Source: Brachypodius melanocephalos
Taxonomy: Eukaryota; Chordata; Aves; Passeriformes; Pycnonotidae
DNA length: 64,000 nucleotides
Assembly: GCA_013398615.1 (NCBI GenBank)
Contig: VZSR01003803.1
Coordinates: 3,544,050 to 3,608,049 of the forward strand
Reading direction: 5' to 3'
The first letter of the stretch is position 1, and each line of letters begins with the position of its first letter. Made by a program: the position numbers and the translations under genes. This document shows, piece by piece, positions 10,201 through 23,935 of this stretch. The notes below the pieces were generated by a model. The model worked only from the letters and a program-made list of their open reading frames with translations, was not told where the DNA came from and ran no database searches.

Positions 10201-12058
10201 ATCATTTGCTAGGTTGATAATTAGGAAAAATTCAAATACAGACATACATACTGAAAAATATGTTTAATATGTCTAGACAAAGGTACCAACCTGTATTGCC
10301 TTTCAAAGCTTTGCAAGATAGTCCTGGCAGCTTGTAATCTCTGTAACATTTTCACTGTAATGGGTTCATCTTTACAGAAAGGCAGACAGACCTCAAACAG
10401 CAATGAGTCAAGATCAAAGACTAAGGATAGATAGGAAAGAAACTCTTGAATCTATGTATTCTTGTCTTTGTCAATCTATACCAAATACCATGGCAATTAA
10501 AAGATCCCTGAAGTATTTTGCACAGTATTATCAAACTCAGTATTTGGTATGTGGACATAGTACCCAAAGATGTGACAGTAAGTCTTGTGAAGCACATCTT
10601 TATTTACACTGACTTTAACTATGTGGGCTACCACTAAAAGCCTGACCCCAGCAGCCTTTTTCCTTGTGTTCCTGGTGCTAAAGACTTGCTGCCTTCCCAG
10701 GAAGGTTTTGTAATCTTTGGAAACCCCATGTTGTCACAGCTAGATTGTTACTGGTACCCAAGTTGACATGCTACCAGCTCACCTTCTGAAGTGACATCTT
10801 GGTGGGTCTTGAGAAACTGGAGGACTCAAAACCCAAATATATTTTACTCTGGCATATCTGTGTCATCTTCAGCTACCTAGACAGATATTTATTACCGTTC
10901 TGTGTTAGCCGGGTGACATCTTGCTGGGCAAGGTTCTGGGTTGCTACAGAAACTGTCTCTGCAGATCCATTCAATCAAGCAAGGCTCTAGTGACAAGACT
11001 TATGCTTTCAGCAAGAACATAAATAATTCACATTTCTACAGGCCAGCTCTCCATGCCTTCCCTACAAACAGGCTGGCAGCTCCAAGGAAAGCAGCTGCGA
11101 TTAGCTGGAACTAATATCTAGAGAGTTAAAGGCATGTTTACTAAAGTAGACTATATTTTGGAAACATTTTGCTTCAGAGACTAATTGTTTTGTTGGGTTT
11201 TTTTTTGAAGAGGGCAACCCCAGCAAGCCTCTGTCAACTGTTTTTCAGGGAGATTAACTAAACCTGCTCCTATCACATGGCATCACACTCCCCCAGCTAT
11301 CCCTCGCGCAGTACAGTCGCCAAGGAGGCAGCCGGCTTTCTCACTGATAGGGCACACAGTCACATAACACCATGGAATTAACCTGGAAAGGATTCCCTGG
11401 TGTTTCAGATCGGCCTGGCTTTCTCTGCCCACGAGCAGCTCTCAGCACAGATAGCACTGGGTACCCATAGCAGTGAGGGACTCACAATGTTGAGGCTCTG
11501 TTTATTCTGGGCACTACAAGTGTTCATTAAAACTTGGCATTAAGCTGGAGAACTGAAATGCTGCTTCTACACACAAATTCAAGAGGATTCCCTCTGTACA
11601 ATTTGAAAACTCTTGGTACGCGACTCCTTCTGTCTTTGCTAACTATCTGTCCAGTATTTAATCCATCCCTTTCTCAATCACACTTCTGCTGTTCAGTTCT
11701 GAGAGTTCAACTGTTCCTTCTTCTACAACAACATCCTCTTTTACAACTATTTTCAATAAATGTGGGATGAATGTCAGCAAATACAGGACAGATGTCAAGG
11801 AGTATGGGATAAATGTAAATGAGTATTGGATAGATGGAGTCTACCACAGTGTTTGAGTGAGCCAGGATCTCATCCATCTTTTGCAAGAAGAATTCACCCA
11901 AGAATTTTTTTAGTAAATTCCATGTAGTTAAACAGTATTTGGGTTGTTTTAGTGTTTATGTGGCTGCAGCTAGCCCAGCCTCTGTTCAAATCATGGGCTG
12001 TCTCTTTTTTGTGTGTGTTACATTATGGTCTGATAAAAAGTCCTTTAACACTTAAGTG
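7235..12058. other. Intergenic, no gene recognised
   Basis: AT-rich single-copy-looking DNA between the PCF11 promoter region and the LTR. Open frames are short, and none resembles a known protein. Apart from the 21-bp tandem repeat at 11.76 kb, no repeat family, RNA gene or clear regulatory cluster was recognised. A divergent non-coding transcript from the PCF11 promoter could extend into it but leaves no readable signature. Confidence 0.6.
11761..11844. repeat. 21-bp tandem repeat, four copies
   Basis: Four diverged 21-bp units start at 11761, 11782, 11803 and 11824. The shared pattern is TA.GGGATAGATGTCAA.GAG. Because 21 is divisible by 3, translations of the region show a 7-residue periodicity, but there is no supporting evidence for coding. 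Confidence 0.85.
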
Positions 12059-12614
12059 TGTGCTGGTTTTGGCAGGAGTAGAGTTATTTTTCTCACAGTG
12101 GCTGGTATGGGGCTGTGTTTTGGGTTTGTGCTGGAATCACTGCTAATAACACAGAGCTGGTTTTGTTATCCCTTGGTGCTGCTTACACAGAGCCAAGGCC
12201 TTTTCTGCTCCTCACCCCCCCGACCAGTGAGAGGGCTGGGGGTGCATGGGGATGGAACACAGTCAGGACAGCTGACCCCAACTGACCCAAGGGATATTCC
12301 AGGCCATAAGGTGTCATGCTCACAGATAAAGCTGGGGAGAGAAAAAGAAAAGGAGGCGATATTTGGAATGGTGGTGTTTGTCTTCCCAAGTCACTGTTAC
12401 TATGCTGGAGCCCTGCTGTCTCGGGGATGGCTGAACACCTGCCTGCCCATGGAAGTGGGGAATTAACTCCTGGTTTTGCTTTGCTTGTGCGCAAACCTTT
12501 TACTTCACCTGTTAAACTGTCTGTATCCCGACCCACGAGATTTCTCACTTTTACCCTTGTGATTCTCTCCCACCTCCCACTGAGGTAGGAGCCATCTGGG
12601 GTCAAACCACAACA
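12059..12614 (+). mobile_element. Solo LTR of an avian ERVL-type endogenous retrovirus
   Basis: The element begins TGTGCTGGTTTTGGCAGGAG and ends GGGGTCAAACCACAACA, with TG...CA termini, and is about 556 bp long. Internal landmarks of this well-known avian LTR family include ACACAGAGCCAAGGCCTTTT, GCTGACCCCAACTGACCCAA, GGGATATTCC, GATGGCTGAACACCTGCCTG and TTAAACTGTCTGTATCCCGA. The flanking 5-mers are aagtg and acgtc, an eroded or imperfect target-site duplication of the length usual for ERVL. No internal viral gene lies on either side, so this is a solo LTR left by recombination. The TATA-like position reads GATAAAGC, suggesting decay. The family name was not checked against a library. Confidence 0.92.
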
Positions 12615-15600
12615 ACGTCACATGTCTTTAGTGGTCACCTGCATCTGCAGGGGGCTGTAGGTGCCAGATCATTGTGCTGGGAGCTGCCACATGAATTACA
12701 GCCCCTCCTGCCCCTCCTGTTCTTCTCATCACAGCTGTTTCTGGCTGTGGGATATTCTGGGGTGGTTTTGAAGTTTCTGTGCATTGCACCAGCTTAATAA
12801 ATGTTTGAAGTTGGTACGGGAGAATGCATCTGATTTTCCTAGGTTCCTTTTCAGAAATATTCCTAGTCTCCCAACTCAGTGGAATAAGGAGACTGGAAAG
12901 CTATAGACTTCTGCTTGTGATTTCAACTCCAAACAGCGACTGCACACAGATCCACTTGAGAGGAAAGACCTAATCCAGTCATATTCATGCAACCGATATT
13001 TCTGCCAGAGACAACAGTTGCGAAATATGGCAGGTGATGGAAGGTCTGTTGTGATTCTTTTTACTTCATAGATCCTGTTGGGAAAACCAGCTGCTCACCA
13101 GCTCCTACTCAGCATGTGTGTCTGATTGTTCATGCCTTAGTGTCCGGCTTTGTGTTGGTCCCCATTGAGTTGCAGTCCTGAAAACGTTGCTCTGGTTGTC
13201 AAGTTTGTTTTGCAATTGAATCCCATCCTTCATCATAACTGTGGCCTTCCCAGTTTTGCACTATCAGTAAACTTCAGACATGTATTTTTTATTCTGTCCT
13301 CTGCACTGTTAGTGAAACATTGAAGACACTTGGATAGACCCTCTGTAGCCACCTTTCTGTGCTGCAACTATATGAAACCAGATTTGTACTGGGCCTGTAC
13401 GGGTTTCAGTTAGTTCATTTATGAACATGCATGATGACAAAAATCTCATTGAAGTCCACATATCTGATGATATCTACAACTTTTTTGCTTATTTATCAGT
13501 CTTGTTAGTCTATCATAGAAAGAAATTTGATTGCAGTTTCCACTAGACATAATTTGTACCCATGGTAGCTGCCACTCCTCTCCTTGTTATTTTCTGAATG
13601 CTTAAAAGTAACTCTTTATCTACTCCAAATGGAAGGAACTGAAGGTGGCTGCTCTTTAATTTGCTAGTTCCAAAGACCAAAGCCATCAGATCCTACTTCT
13701 TATTGACAGTATTGAAGTTACACACCATACAGTAACCCACTAGAAATGCTGGAATTGATTTATGTAATGAATTTACAGCCTGCACCACTGCATGCTCACA
13801 GTGAGCGAGGATTTGACTAACAGAGGAGCATCTGATGTTTGCACTAACACTGTGAAAATCAATTGGGAATAAAAATGACAGTGTAGACATCAAGCTCTGA
13901 AGAGGAAGAGCTATTCCCTTATGTCTTTATGGAAAGATGGATGCCTGCAGGTCCACATCACTCTGCTCTGACAGTGAATCAGTGATAAATATTTTCTGAG
14001 AACAGTTACACAACCAGTTTTGCACCCCTTTGGAAGTTGTAGCTGCTTTGCTTATGGAACTGTTATGTGAGGCAAAATCCCTGCTCAAGTGGACATTTTC
14101 AGTGCTTTTTTCCTCTCCAAGAATCTGTTTACCCGTGCAGGGTTTGTTATTGGTTTGATAAGACTTTTTTCAGATAAATCCATGTTGCCAATTACTATTT
14201 GTCTTTGTTATCTATTCTGAAAAAAAAAAAAGTAATGGAAATGTTGGCAAAGATTTGCAAGACGTTTTTAAAAATGTGTATTTGTGGGGGTTTTAGTTAG
14301 TTGGTGTTTTCTAATTAAAAGCAAAGCTCCCATATCTCTTTTAACAAAAGAACCCCATCTATCAGAAAATGCTCACTTCGGCAGTGAGGTGCAATGTAGT
14401 TTTCCCAAAATCAATAGATAAGGTAGGTGGTGTCTTTCTTTTTAGCTCTTCATTAAGATTAGAAGGAAGCACCTTCTAATTGAATTGAATTTTATACTCT
14501 TCCCCGAGGCATTTTTCTGGGAAGAACTGTTGTGATTCTAGACTAAAAATCTCCCATTTGCCTGAAGGCATCCATTTTTGGGGTTCCGCTTACACTATTA
14601 GCCCAACGATAGCTTTGTATAGTGGTGAAAAATCTTTCTGTGTCTAATGTATTGCAGAAGGTTTCCAGCATTTCTCTCGAGAAGAGCAAATATGGTCTTG
14701 GGATGGTGCTTTAACTCTTACTTAACACAGCTGTGGTTCCAGCAACATCAACACCCACAGAACCTTGGGGAGGAGACAGAACAGGCACCCTCCCCCTCTT
14801 TTCCCACTCTCATGCTGGATGGCTTGCAATGTTATCATGCATCTCCCTACTAACACATTTCTCTAATTTTCAGCCTGGACAAGAAAACCCATGCATGGAT
14901 CAGAAAACGAATTATTCTTGCAGTGCTCCCAAGCTTGTGTGTTCATTAAAATACAATTGTTGCTAGCTCAATTGCAGAAACACTTCCTAGAATCATTTCT
15001 CTCCTTCTCCTACCCTGGACAGACCCTGAAGAATATCAAACCACAGAGGGCTGGACTCTGCTACCGGGATAACCACAAAGAGGGTGGGAGGACTGTAGTA
15101 TTATCAGCTCATTATCTCTTGTTATACAGAAAAGGCTCTTCCCTGATTCTTCAAACAGGATTTTCCTGTTACTGTGTGTGGGCTGGGAGGTTCAACTACA
15201 TTCTGCCTCTTCCTTTTCTATGCGTGCAATTGATTGCTAGAAGTCTTTGTGGAAACCTTTATGCAAAGAAGAATAAACCTGCTTGGGAGAGTAGTGTCAG
15301 TGCTCAACAAATCCTTCTAAGGGACAGCTGTCATCATCACAATACAACAAGCGAGCAACCGCCCCCCCCAACCCTTTACATTAAGGAACATTTTTGACTT
15401 AAGCCTATTTTGTATCTTGTAAGAAGATTAAAGAATTAAAGAGAAACCTGTTCAGTCCATTTAATATTAAGCATATGACACATAGCTTCATCTTGTACAG
15501 GGTCAGAATAAATAGAAGGACATAATGACTATACACATTTTATGCTGCTCCTGAGGACTTCTAAGCTGGAATTCCCTGTCTGCATCCATCTCCAGAGGAT

Positions 15601-16691
15601 CCCCAGAGCTTTGTAACTTCATAGAGATGTCACCAGCCAGTTCTTGGAAAACCCATCCTGAGTGAGCAATCACTTCAGTATACCAGAAAGGAAAGCTGCC
15701 TTGGCTGTGCTGCAAAGGTTTTGAAGAGGTAGAAAGTGGCTGGCAGTGGGTGGGATGGGGCTGAAGCCACAGCATCCCTGCAGACCCTGCCCAAGGGATA
15801 CCACGCAAGGTCTACATGAATCAGCACTTGTTTCATCAAAGGTGTGAGTAGACGCTGCTCATCAATCACATCAGTGCAATGGTGGTGCATTGGTGTGGGA
15901 GACATGGAGAGGACAGAAATTATGGCCTTGAAGGAGGAGCCCTGCAGCAGATGTGTGCCTGCCAGCCCATCCCCCAAGACTGCAAGACAAAGTGATATGA
16001 GCATGATGACTTCTTGGCATAGTGGCCATGCCTAAAGCCCTTGCCTGTCCCTCAGTAAATGCCAAACTAAGTGCAGCCATTTTGAGGACTCCGTAGACTC
16101 TACAGTAAAACAATTCACTGGCTGACCTAAATGCAGTGACTACAGAAGTACTCACAGTGTACTTCTTCACGACCATCGTAAAAGTCCTGGGCTAATTCCC
16201 AACTGCTTTTACAATCTGTTTGCCTGAGTTGCTAGCAGGAAAAAAGCTCCAGCTCAAGATTATTTGCATGGTGTAGGAACATACAGCTGCCTAATATCTT
16301 GTTTATTTACAGTACTGTTTGTTCAAAATGTACATACAGTAAATATTGTCAATCATAAACAATCCATAATGAAGAAACAAACTGTTGTCTTTGTACTGGG
16401 AGCGGCTGGTATATTGGGATATACCATGAGAATCAGCATTTGGAGACATGCCAAGTGAATTGGGACAAGTATCTGGTCTCATCACAGCCAGTTACTTCTT
16501 TGAGCTGGGTTTATATGTGACAATACCATGTTTGGGTATCTTAGCATATTTTTAAAGATATGTAGGCAAAGGTAAAAGTTATGTGTTTCTTTGTCTAATT
16601 AACCACTTCAGTGCTGTGAGACACAGTCTAGCTCCATAATAAGGCCAACCCACAATAATTCATATATGTATTTACCCCACATTTTATATGG

Positions 16692-16747
16692 TTTAGGCTG
16701 CAATTTCAGTAAAGTCAATAAATTTGCAGATTTAAATTATCCAGTCA
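16692..16747 (+). repeat. Diverged 56-bp repeat, copy A
   Basis: TTTAGGCTG...CCAGTCA aligns without gaps to 18418-18473, with 48 of 56 positions identical by hand count. The most conserved part is AAGTCAATAAAT plus GCAGAT. The family was not recognised. The outer limits are not clear, since similarity outside this core fades quickly. Confidence 0.8.
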
Positions 16748-18417
16748 CCTAGTAAATACAGCAAATAAGCAGAATATATACATACTGATGAGCTGATGAT
16801 TTACAGCAGAACTCATTAGCAAGCAGATAGATTAGTAGGTTGCTCAAATAAAATCTTCTTAAATTTTCTCTATCTCCATTTTCTTCCTGAGAGCAGAAGT
16901 TCTGGCTTCTCCTTTTGCCCTTCCCTCCTTGCTGCTTCCACCAGGAATAAATTTGTTTCGCTGACGCTACGTGAAACCCTGCAAAGTGTACGCACCAGGT
17001 CATAAATAGGTAGAGAAGCTGGAAATAGGCTTTGTTCAAGCTCTGCATCTCTTATAAAGGGCCCATGGTGCAAAGTGTGCAAAGGCACAAGCATTTAAAA
17101 GGGCAAAACTCAGACTCATTGATACAGGCCAACGGGGTAGCTCTGCTGAGGTGCTTTATGAGTCCTTCTCTTTTGCCTTGGTCTTTTATTGCTCTTTACC
17201 TCTGTACTCACCTTCTGTACTTGCGAATGATTAGAATAACTTGATGCTTCCGGGCCAAAGTTTAGCATTCAAATCTTTATGTTCAGCAATCTGCTCTTGT
17301 CATGTGAGCATGCAAATCTACTAAGTGCAAATCCACTAAGCACAGGGCAGAGGAACAGCATCTCTGGCAATTAACTAAGGAATTCACATTATAATCCTGC
17401 AAGATACCTTAAGGCAGGCACCTCCTCATTTTGGAGATAATAAACATATATAATTGTATTAGCACTCTGGTGAAATCAGCAGGTCTTTGAGGTGGACCTA
17501 CCTCCAGTTTTTCCTTGAAACAGACATCCCAAAACACAAAGCTCTTAACTTCAGAAATCAGATATTGTTAAACATAAAGGAATACTTTTTTAAAAAACCA
17601 CAACAACAACAACAGAGAACTCTTAAAGTTAGGCAGAACAGAAACAGAAAAATTTTTAATTAACTCGTTAATTTAGGTTTCTTCTTCCAAACACTTCTCT
17701 TTGTCTATCCTGTCTTTAAAGTGGTTCACTCAACTGATCATCCTTAACTGCACCAAACAAAACATCTTGTCCCCTTTCCAGGGTTCCAACTACAGAGGCA
17801 GCATCTTCCCTCGTGCCAAAACAACAGCCTGTAAATTTTGTTACACACCACGTTCCAGGGAACACAATAGGTAGTGAACATGAAGAGAGCAGGTACTCCC
17901 CCTGCAAGCTGCAGGAGGCCCAAGGCTGTGGTTGCTTTGCCCTGCAGCAGTTGGTTTACATGCTCTGCCTGCTTTGTCCTGTTCCAAAGCAGCTGTGTGT
18001 CCAGCTAGGTGTTCATTAGAGGTGAAGGCATTTGGCAATTTTGTGTGTTGGCTTGACTTATCCGGGTAAATGAAGGCATGTTAGAGCATCCAGAGTGTAC
18101 AAGCATGTTTATACTACATATAAACAACTGCATTGTCAGTATTGCAAGATAGGTATCTCTTGTGGTCACTTTATTGGGGATGTAGAGCCTGTTAATGGAA
18201 GGGATGTAGGTAGTTACTGTGGAGATGAGTGCAAGAGGCTGGTGGTTTCACCCCAGAGCTGTATGCCCTCACAGACTGTGACCCAGCTTGCGAGCTGATG
18301 AAGTAAACACATCTCACGTCCCATGTGTGCAAGAATCTCACAAAGCACATTTACCTAATTTACTTAAAATTTCAACAGACTGATGAAAACCAAAGCAATG
18401 ATCTATATTTTAGATAA

Positions 18418-18473
18418 TTTAGGCTGTGTTTTCAGTTAAGTCAATAAATTAGCAGATCCAATTTATCCAGTCA
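18418..18473 (+). repeat. Diverged 56-bp repeat, copy B
   Basis: Partner of 16692-16747 in the same orientation, 1.73 kb away. It could be two copies of one old dispersed element or the remains of a local duplication. The similarity is seen directly; the origin is not known. Confidence 0.8.
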
Positions 18474-21400
18474 TCAAGATACCACAGCGGATAACTAGGT
18501 CACATAACGAAAAAAGTAATTTTTTAAGTTTATCTTGGAATATAATAAAGGTCTAGTTTTCTTTTGGTCAGAAAAACCCAGCTACTATTTAGCTAATATT
18601 TTAACACAGTTAACATGTCACTGGAGGACCCTGTCATCACTGGGCATAGGCGTCTGTGGAATATTATGGGTATATTTTGGTCTTTGGCCAGTTAAATGAT
18701 CCAGGCAGACAAGAACTGTACCAAAGCATAGTTCAACAAGTGCAGTTATACAAATGCTTGTGACACATCCTTAAATCTCCCTGCTTTTACATGTTAGCAG
18801 TTTCACATTGTTTTTCCCATCTCTATGCAGTTACAGAGTATTTTGAAGATTTAACATGCAGACAGATGATGGCTGAATCATCTCCAACAGCAGTTTCCAC
18901 ATAGCATTGGCTTTTTCACTGAGAAGAACATACCAGTGGCACTGTTTTCCTTTTTTAGCAACTGTCAGAGACACAGTTTACCCTCCTCCTCTCTGGCCAT
19001 GGCTTAATGACACAATAAATCCAACATCAGACCAGATATACCATAACCTGCTACCCAAAATGCAGATCCAACTTTCACTCACACTGTCAGTTAAAATTTT
19101 TCTGAAGTTTTGCAGATTTCTTACTGACACACTTAATGTGACTACAACTACTGCTCTCTCTGTGCCACTGTCACTTCGCATCAGATTAGATATCAGCTAC
19201 CAACTGTTAAAAAACTCATATGAACTCCACCAGAGATACTTAATTCAATGACAAGGTGCCCACAGTGACCTGGAACCAAACCCATATGCTTGGAGATCCA
19301 TCACTGCATGCATCCAGTTAAAAAAAAGTGATGGAAAGAGCCTCACAGATGCACTGCACACACTAAAATTAAGACATGCTTTCACTGAGAAAAAGTTAAA
19401 ACATGAATGGTTCAAGCAGCTGTTTAATTACTTAGGATCTCTCTCCTTAAAGTCACTGTGGGATTTTACCAAATTAGGTGTTCCTACATAAGGGTACAAG
19501 GCAGTATGTAAGGGTCATAGTTGAGAAAACAGCCCTGGCTCTTGGCTCAAATTGCAAATGCAGGACCTCCATCACAATCAATTTTGTTTTACAAAAATAA
19601 TTAAAATTTCTTCAGCACAGTATGTCCTTACATTCCTGCTTTTCTTGTCAATCACTCTCATGCTCTCAGCATTTTTAAAGCACTCCAGATCCTTACTGTG
19701 GAGGAACAGAAGAAGTAATAAGAGCTCACTGTTCAATTTGTTAGCTTTTGGCCTAAAAAACACAAGGCTGTTTGGCATTTTGTAAGAGGACATTCCACTC
19801 ATAGCTAAACAGTTTTGTACCAGTTGTCGAAGGGATTTTAAAAAGCTTCATATGTTCTTTATGTGTGAGTGAATATTGAGCCTTGGGAAGACTGTGTGCT
19901 GTTGGTTTTGGTTGTAGTGTTTCAGGGAAGGGTGAGGAGAAGAATGGAGAGAGAAGTGGCATCATCTGCATTTTAAGTTAGTTTTTGAACTCCTGGCTAC
20001 TTGTGTTTAGTTACATTTCTGAAAGATAGAACTGCTCTGGGCACTGCCTCACATTTTCTGCTGCTTGAAGTTTGATCTTTCAGTATTAAAAAATGGCCAC
20101 CCAAATTTTTCAGCCACCCAAATTTTGCACTGTTGATTTCTCTCAGGAGATTGACATGTCTGCCCCACATCATGCATGACCAGGAAGCAGGGTGGTGTTT
20201 TTCTGTACTGTTGTACCAATATGTACTTCATTCCTTTGTCATAGGAGCTGCAGCACGTCAGTAGAATAACAGACCCTGTAATAATTGCAAAGACTTCTAA
20301 TCCTTACAGTCTCAGCTTGCTTTAATGCTTGCCTTAGCTCAACTCAACAGAATGACTGGAGTTGCAATAGCATTTGCAAGTTCATTCTCTTAATAAATCT
20401 CTTTCCCTTGGCTTTTCACAAGACAAAGCATCTCCGTGGCATTGCTGCAAGACAGAGACAAGACAAGTGCAGGAAAGAGTGGAGCTTATTTTGCTGATAG
20501 GAAACTGCTTTTTGAAGGAGGCATAGACACTCCTCTGAGCATGCGTTCTCTTGAAACATGGCACAACTTCCCTGTTTCTAAAGTCCACCCTGTCAGTTCC
20601 TTCCTTATTGATTTTGGCAGAAAGTTCAGACAAATCAATTAACTGGTGACAAATCTCTGCTCTAAGAAAGTAAGATCCCACTGGGAAAACCAAGAATAGC
20701 CATTAATACCTTATGTTGCATCTGTGTTTAACTTGTCAAAAACTTAGCAAAATTCTGTGCCTTGATGAAGCAACTGTCAGTTGTCAATATCTAAAGGCAT
20801 TGCATTTCAAACCTGGAAAACTGTTGGCTCTTTTACCCCATCGATGTAATTTGGCTTGTTCCACCTTCTTTCCTCCTTCTTCATAGGATAACAGGTGCTT
20901 CTAGGAAGGCACAGTAGCTGTAAACTGGCATATACATTATGCTTGAGTTCACACTGGGTCCAGGGATGGGCAAGACCAGTAAGTGACTTATTATGCTGTC
21001 CCAGAGATGAACAGGAATGTTTCTCTGGTAGAAATGAATTAACAACAACAACATTGCTCTGCAATCTCCAGCTATTTGGCAGCACACCCAGCAGTCTGCA
21101 CAGCCACTAGAAATGCAGCTCTTCAGCCAAGATGTTATGTCAAAGTTAAACTAAACCACTGTAAGTTAGGGCCATCCTGCTCTACCTAAGCCTTTGATAT
21201 ATTCTGTAGAGAAAGGATAAAATACCCAACGAAATACCTCACAAAAGATTTTGTGTTATGTTTTCAGGCACCTACTCTATTTCATCCCTTGAAGGGTCAG
21301 ATGTCATATTGCTGAGATTTCACTGGCATTAGGGCCTCTCTCCAAAAGGCAGTGAAACATAATCTGATGGAGCATTACAGTATGTACTTTCCATCTGAAT

Positions 21401-23635
21401 CCAGAACTTTGTGGACCCCAGACTCATTACTCTGTGGGAAGACAGTTAGATACATACAGTAAATACAAGCAATTAATCCCCCAAATCGTGAATTCATTAA
21501 TTTAAACCTAACTATACACAAGTGATTTTTCAGTAAGTTATTATAATTCAAATCAGCAGTGATGTGGATCAAACTTTTCCTTAGGAAAAGGCAGTAATTC
21601 ATCCAAAAACTGGTAAAACTGGAACCAGTTCAAGTGAAAACAGTTGTCCAGTATCATCAATCCAAATCCCAGGGGACAGGTCGCAAACAACAAAGAGCTT
21701 GTACAGGGAAGGCTCAAGGGTTAGAGATGACTCAATATTTCACCGCATCACTGCAAACAGGAAGAGGCTATTTCATAAGTCATGGGTCATTTCCATAACT
21801 TGAAACCCATCTGTATACAAACAGGTCATTACAGCAAGGAATCACACACAGGATTTTCCATCTTATTAACCTCAAGCAGAGCACAAGTACTGGGCACACT
21901 TAAATCCTGCAGAAAGCTATGTATAGTCTGGTGTAGACTGGAAACTTCCAGAAGAACCACAGTATATGCTGGTGTCATGAATACACCCTTGTGTCTGCAA
22001 TAACCTTCTCTTATCCTCCTGACTCTTTTCTTCTAATCCCTTAATCATTGTTGTGGCATGTCTGTATTTACATACATCAAACACACTTCTTGCACCATGG
22101 ACACAGTTTTGGAAACAGGTTCAAAAGGCTTGATAGCTGCCGATGAGAAGGAAGTGAATCCTATTCACGTTTGGTATTGCCCGCCTTTGTGAAAGAGAAA
22201 GCCAGAGGTCATCTGCTGTTTGTAGCCTTTGTGAAGATGCCTCTTCAATTTATTGTTTGAGTTGGTCCAAGTTGCTCTATTTCTGCAAACACAGGAATTT
22301 TACCTATGCTAGTGAATACTAAGGATGCATCTGTGCTATACTTCTACAATAGTTCAAAACTGCTGGTACTCAGATGTTTGGGTTTTTTAATTAAATAGCT
22401 TTAGATAGGAATTCCATTTTGAAAATCATCTCTGAGTGGTAAATACACTGAAATCAAGAACAGAAGTGTTTGAATTTTAGTTCAAACCTTTTAAAACTAC
22501 TTAAAGATATGTAGGAAAATTCTGAACACAACATCTAATTCAGAATATAAATCACTATATATTAGAACATGAAACATTTTCCATCATCATTTACTACTAC
22601 TTTTTATTTTGTAAAGCTTCTCAACAGGTCTCCAGTCAACAAAAGCCTGAACTACTTATTCATGCACACATGGTCCCACATGGAATTCCACTGATCTCAG
22701 AAAAGTTAATGACTACTAATTACATGAGTTTAACTGTTACACTTTATTCCCTTAGATGTGAAATCAGATCCATAAAATCTACTAAGTGTGTGCAGACCTT
22801 CAAAGATGAAGCAGAGCATTACTCGATGTTAGCAGCAGCAGCCTGCAGGCACAGTGGCTGAGCTGTATCTCAGCTAGATGTGGAGGTCAGATATCTAACT
22901 TTGAAATAGTCTAACCTCTGCTTCCTCTGTGGTCAAGGGAAACATCTCAAGAGACAAATTAAGTCTCCCTGCAACACAGACACAAGAATTGAGCCCATTC
23001 CTACATAAACTACTCACCTAATTAACTATCTAGTCATTAACTGTTGCACGTAGTGGGACTCCATGTGAGAATAATTATACACGCACAAGTGCTGTTTGGG
23101 CTCAGGCTCCTGCTAGCTCGTGTTCTCTAAACTGAGATCTTGAATAAGAGGTGCTGAAATTAATCTTGGGATGTGTGCAGTACTCTCCACAGAGTGCAAG
23201 GAAAGCCCAAGCACACACTGGGCATCTGTTAGGTATCTGAAGTTCAGGAAAATTACTGCCATTCACTACTAGTGTCTTATATTTCAATCCCTAATAAATG
23301 CTAAAACACTGACAACTTACGCATTTATTTCAAATACCTCGGCGGTCCTAGGCAGAAGTAGTTCCCAATCAACACCAACATTATTTCAAACCTGTCTTTC
23401 TAAATTTAACTATATTTGGTTATTCTTACCTGGAAGAATAATGCCAGAGGAGAAAAATACAAAAACTAATCAGTGAAGGAAAGCTTAAGCAAAAATCTTT
23501 GCAAGATACCTTTTCCTTGTAATTGCTAACTAAAGATGAAAGTATTAGGCATTAAAGGAACACTGAGGCCGTCACGCTCAATATTCACCTTGTAGAGTGT
23601 TTAAACATTACAGCAATACGTAAACGGTCTTAGAG

Positions 23636-23649
23636 CCACCCTCTGCTGG
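23636..23649 (-). promoter_or_regulatory. CTCF-like motif
   Basis: On the minus strand the site reads CCAGCAGAGGGTGG. It differs from the CTCF core consensus CCASYAGRKGGCRS at one position (T for C at position 12). It sits about 60 bp left of an isolated CpG-rich patch, roughly midway between the two CpG-island promoters. Occupancy is an inference. Confidence 0.4.
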
Positions 23650-23699
23650 TGGTACAGTGGGCCAGCAGCTAAGGCAGCTATAGCAGCATCTCCAGTTTC

Positions 23700-23935
23700 A
23701 GAGCCAGCACAGATCAACGCCCCCGAGGCGCATTTTGCAGCACCACGTAATGTTCGGCTACCCTAAAGCCTTGAGCAGTGTGACCCGAGGGCAGCTGGGA
23801 AGGGGAGGGACCGAGAGAGGCCCTATCTGTGCCCGTTCGCGTTACACGGTGCCTCCCGTTCTGCAAGGGGAAGCTCTGCCATTCCCTCCCTCCCCTTACA
23901 GCTACATCCAGCCCGGGTTTCACCTTACAGCCGTG
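23700..23935. other. Small isolated CpG-rich patch
   Basis: About a dozen or more CpG dinucleotides fall within about 230 bp (for example CCCGTTCGCGTTACACGG and CAACGCCCCCGAGGCGC), in surroundings nearly devoid of CpG. This suggests an unmethylated element such as an enhancer or the promoter of a non-coding RNA. No clear exon or splice donor was identified. The open frames here are chance. Confidence 0.5.

Larger units (their letters stand above)
12615..23635. other. Intergenic, no gene recognised
   Basis: About 11 kb of AT-rich DNA. It holds many short open frames with no recognisable homology, including one of 168 codons at 14891-15397 and one of 114 codons at 18907-19251. Neither has splice-site, similarity or composition support. 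Two copies of a diverged 56-bp repeat (16.7 and 18.4 kb), a small (CAA)n at about 17.6 kb and a 16-bp duplication at 20,097-20,126 were the only structures noticed. Confidence 0.6.

Noticed and set aside
12056..12605. Open frames of 136 and 140 codons as genes
   Set aside because: Both lie entirely within the solo LTR and read across its regulatory sequence.
12642..12660. CTCF-like GCAGGGGGC just right of the LTR
   Set aside because: The core fits, but three surrounding consensus positions do not. Too weak to list as a feature.
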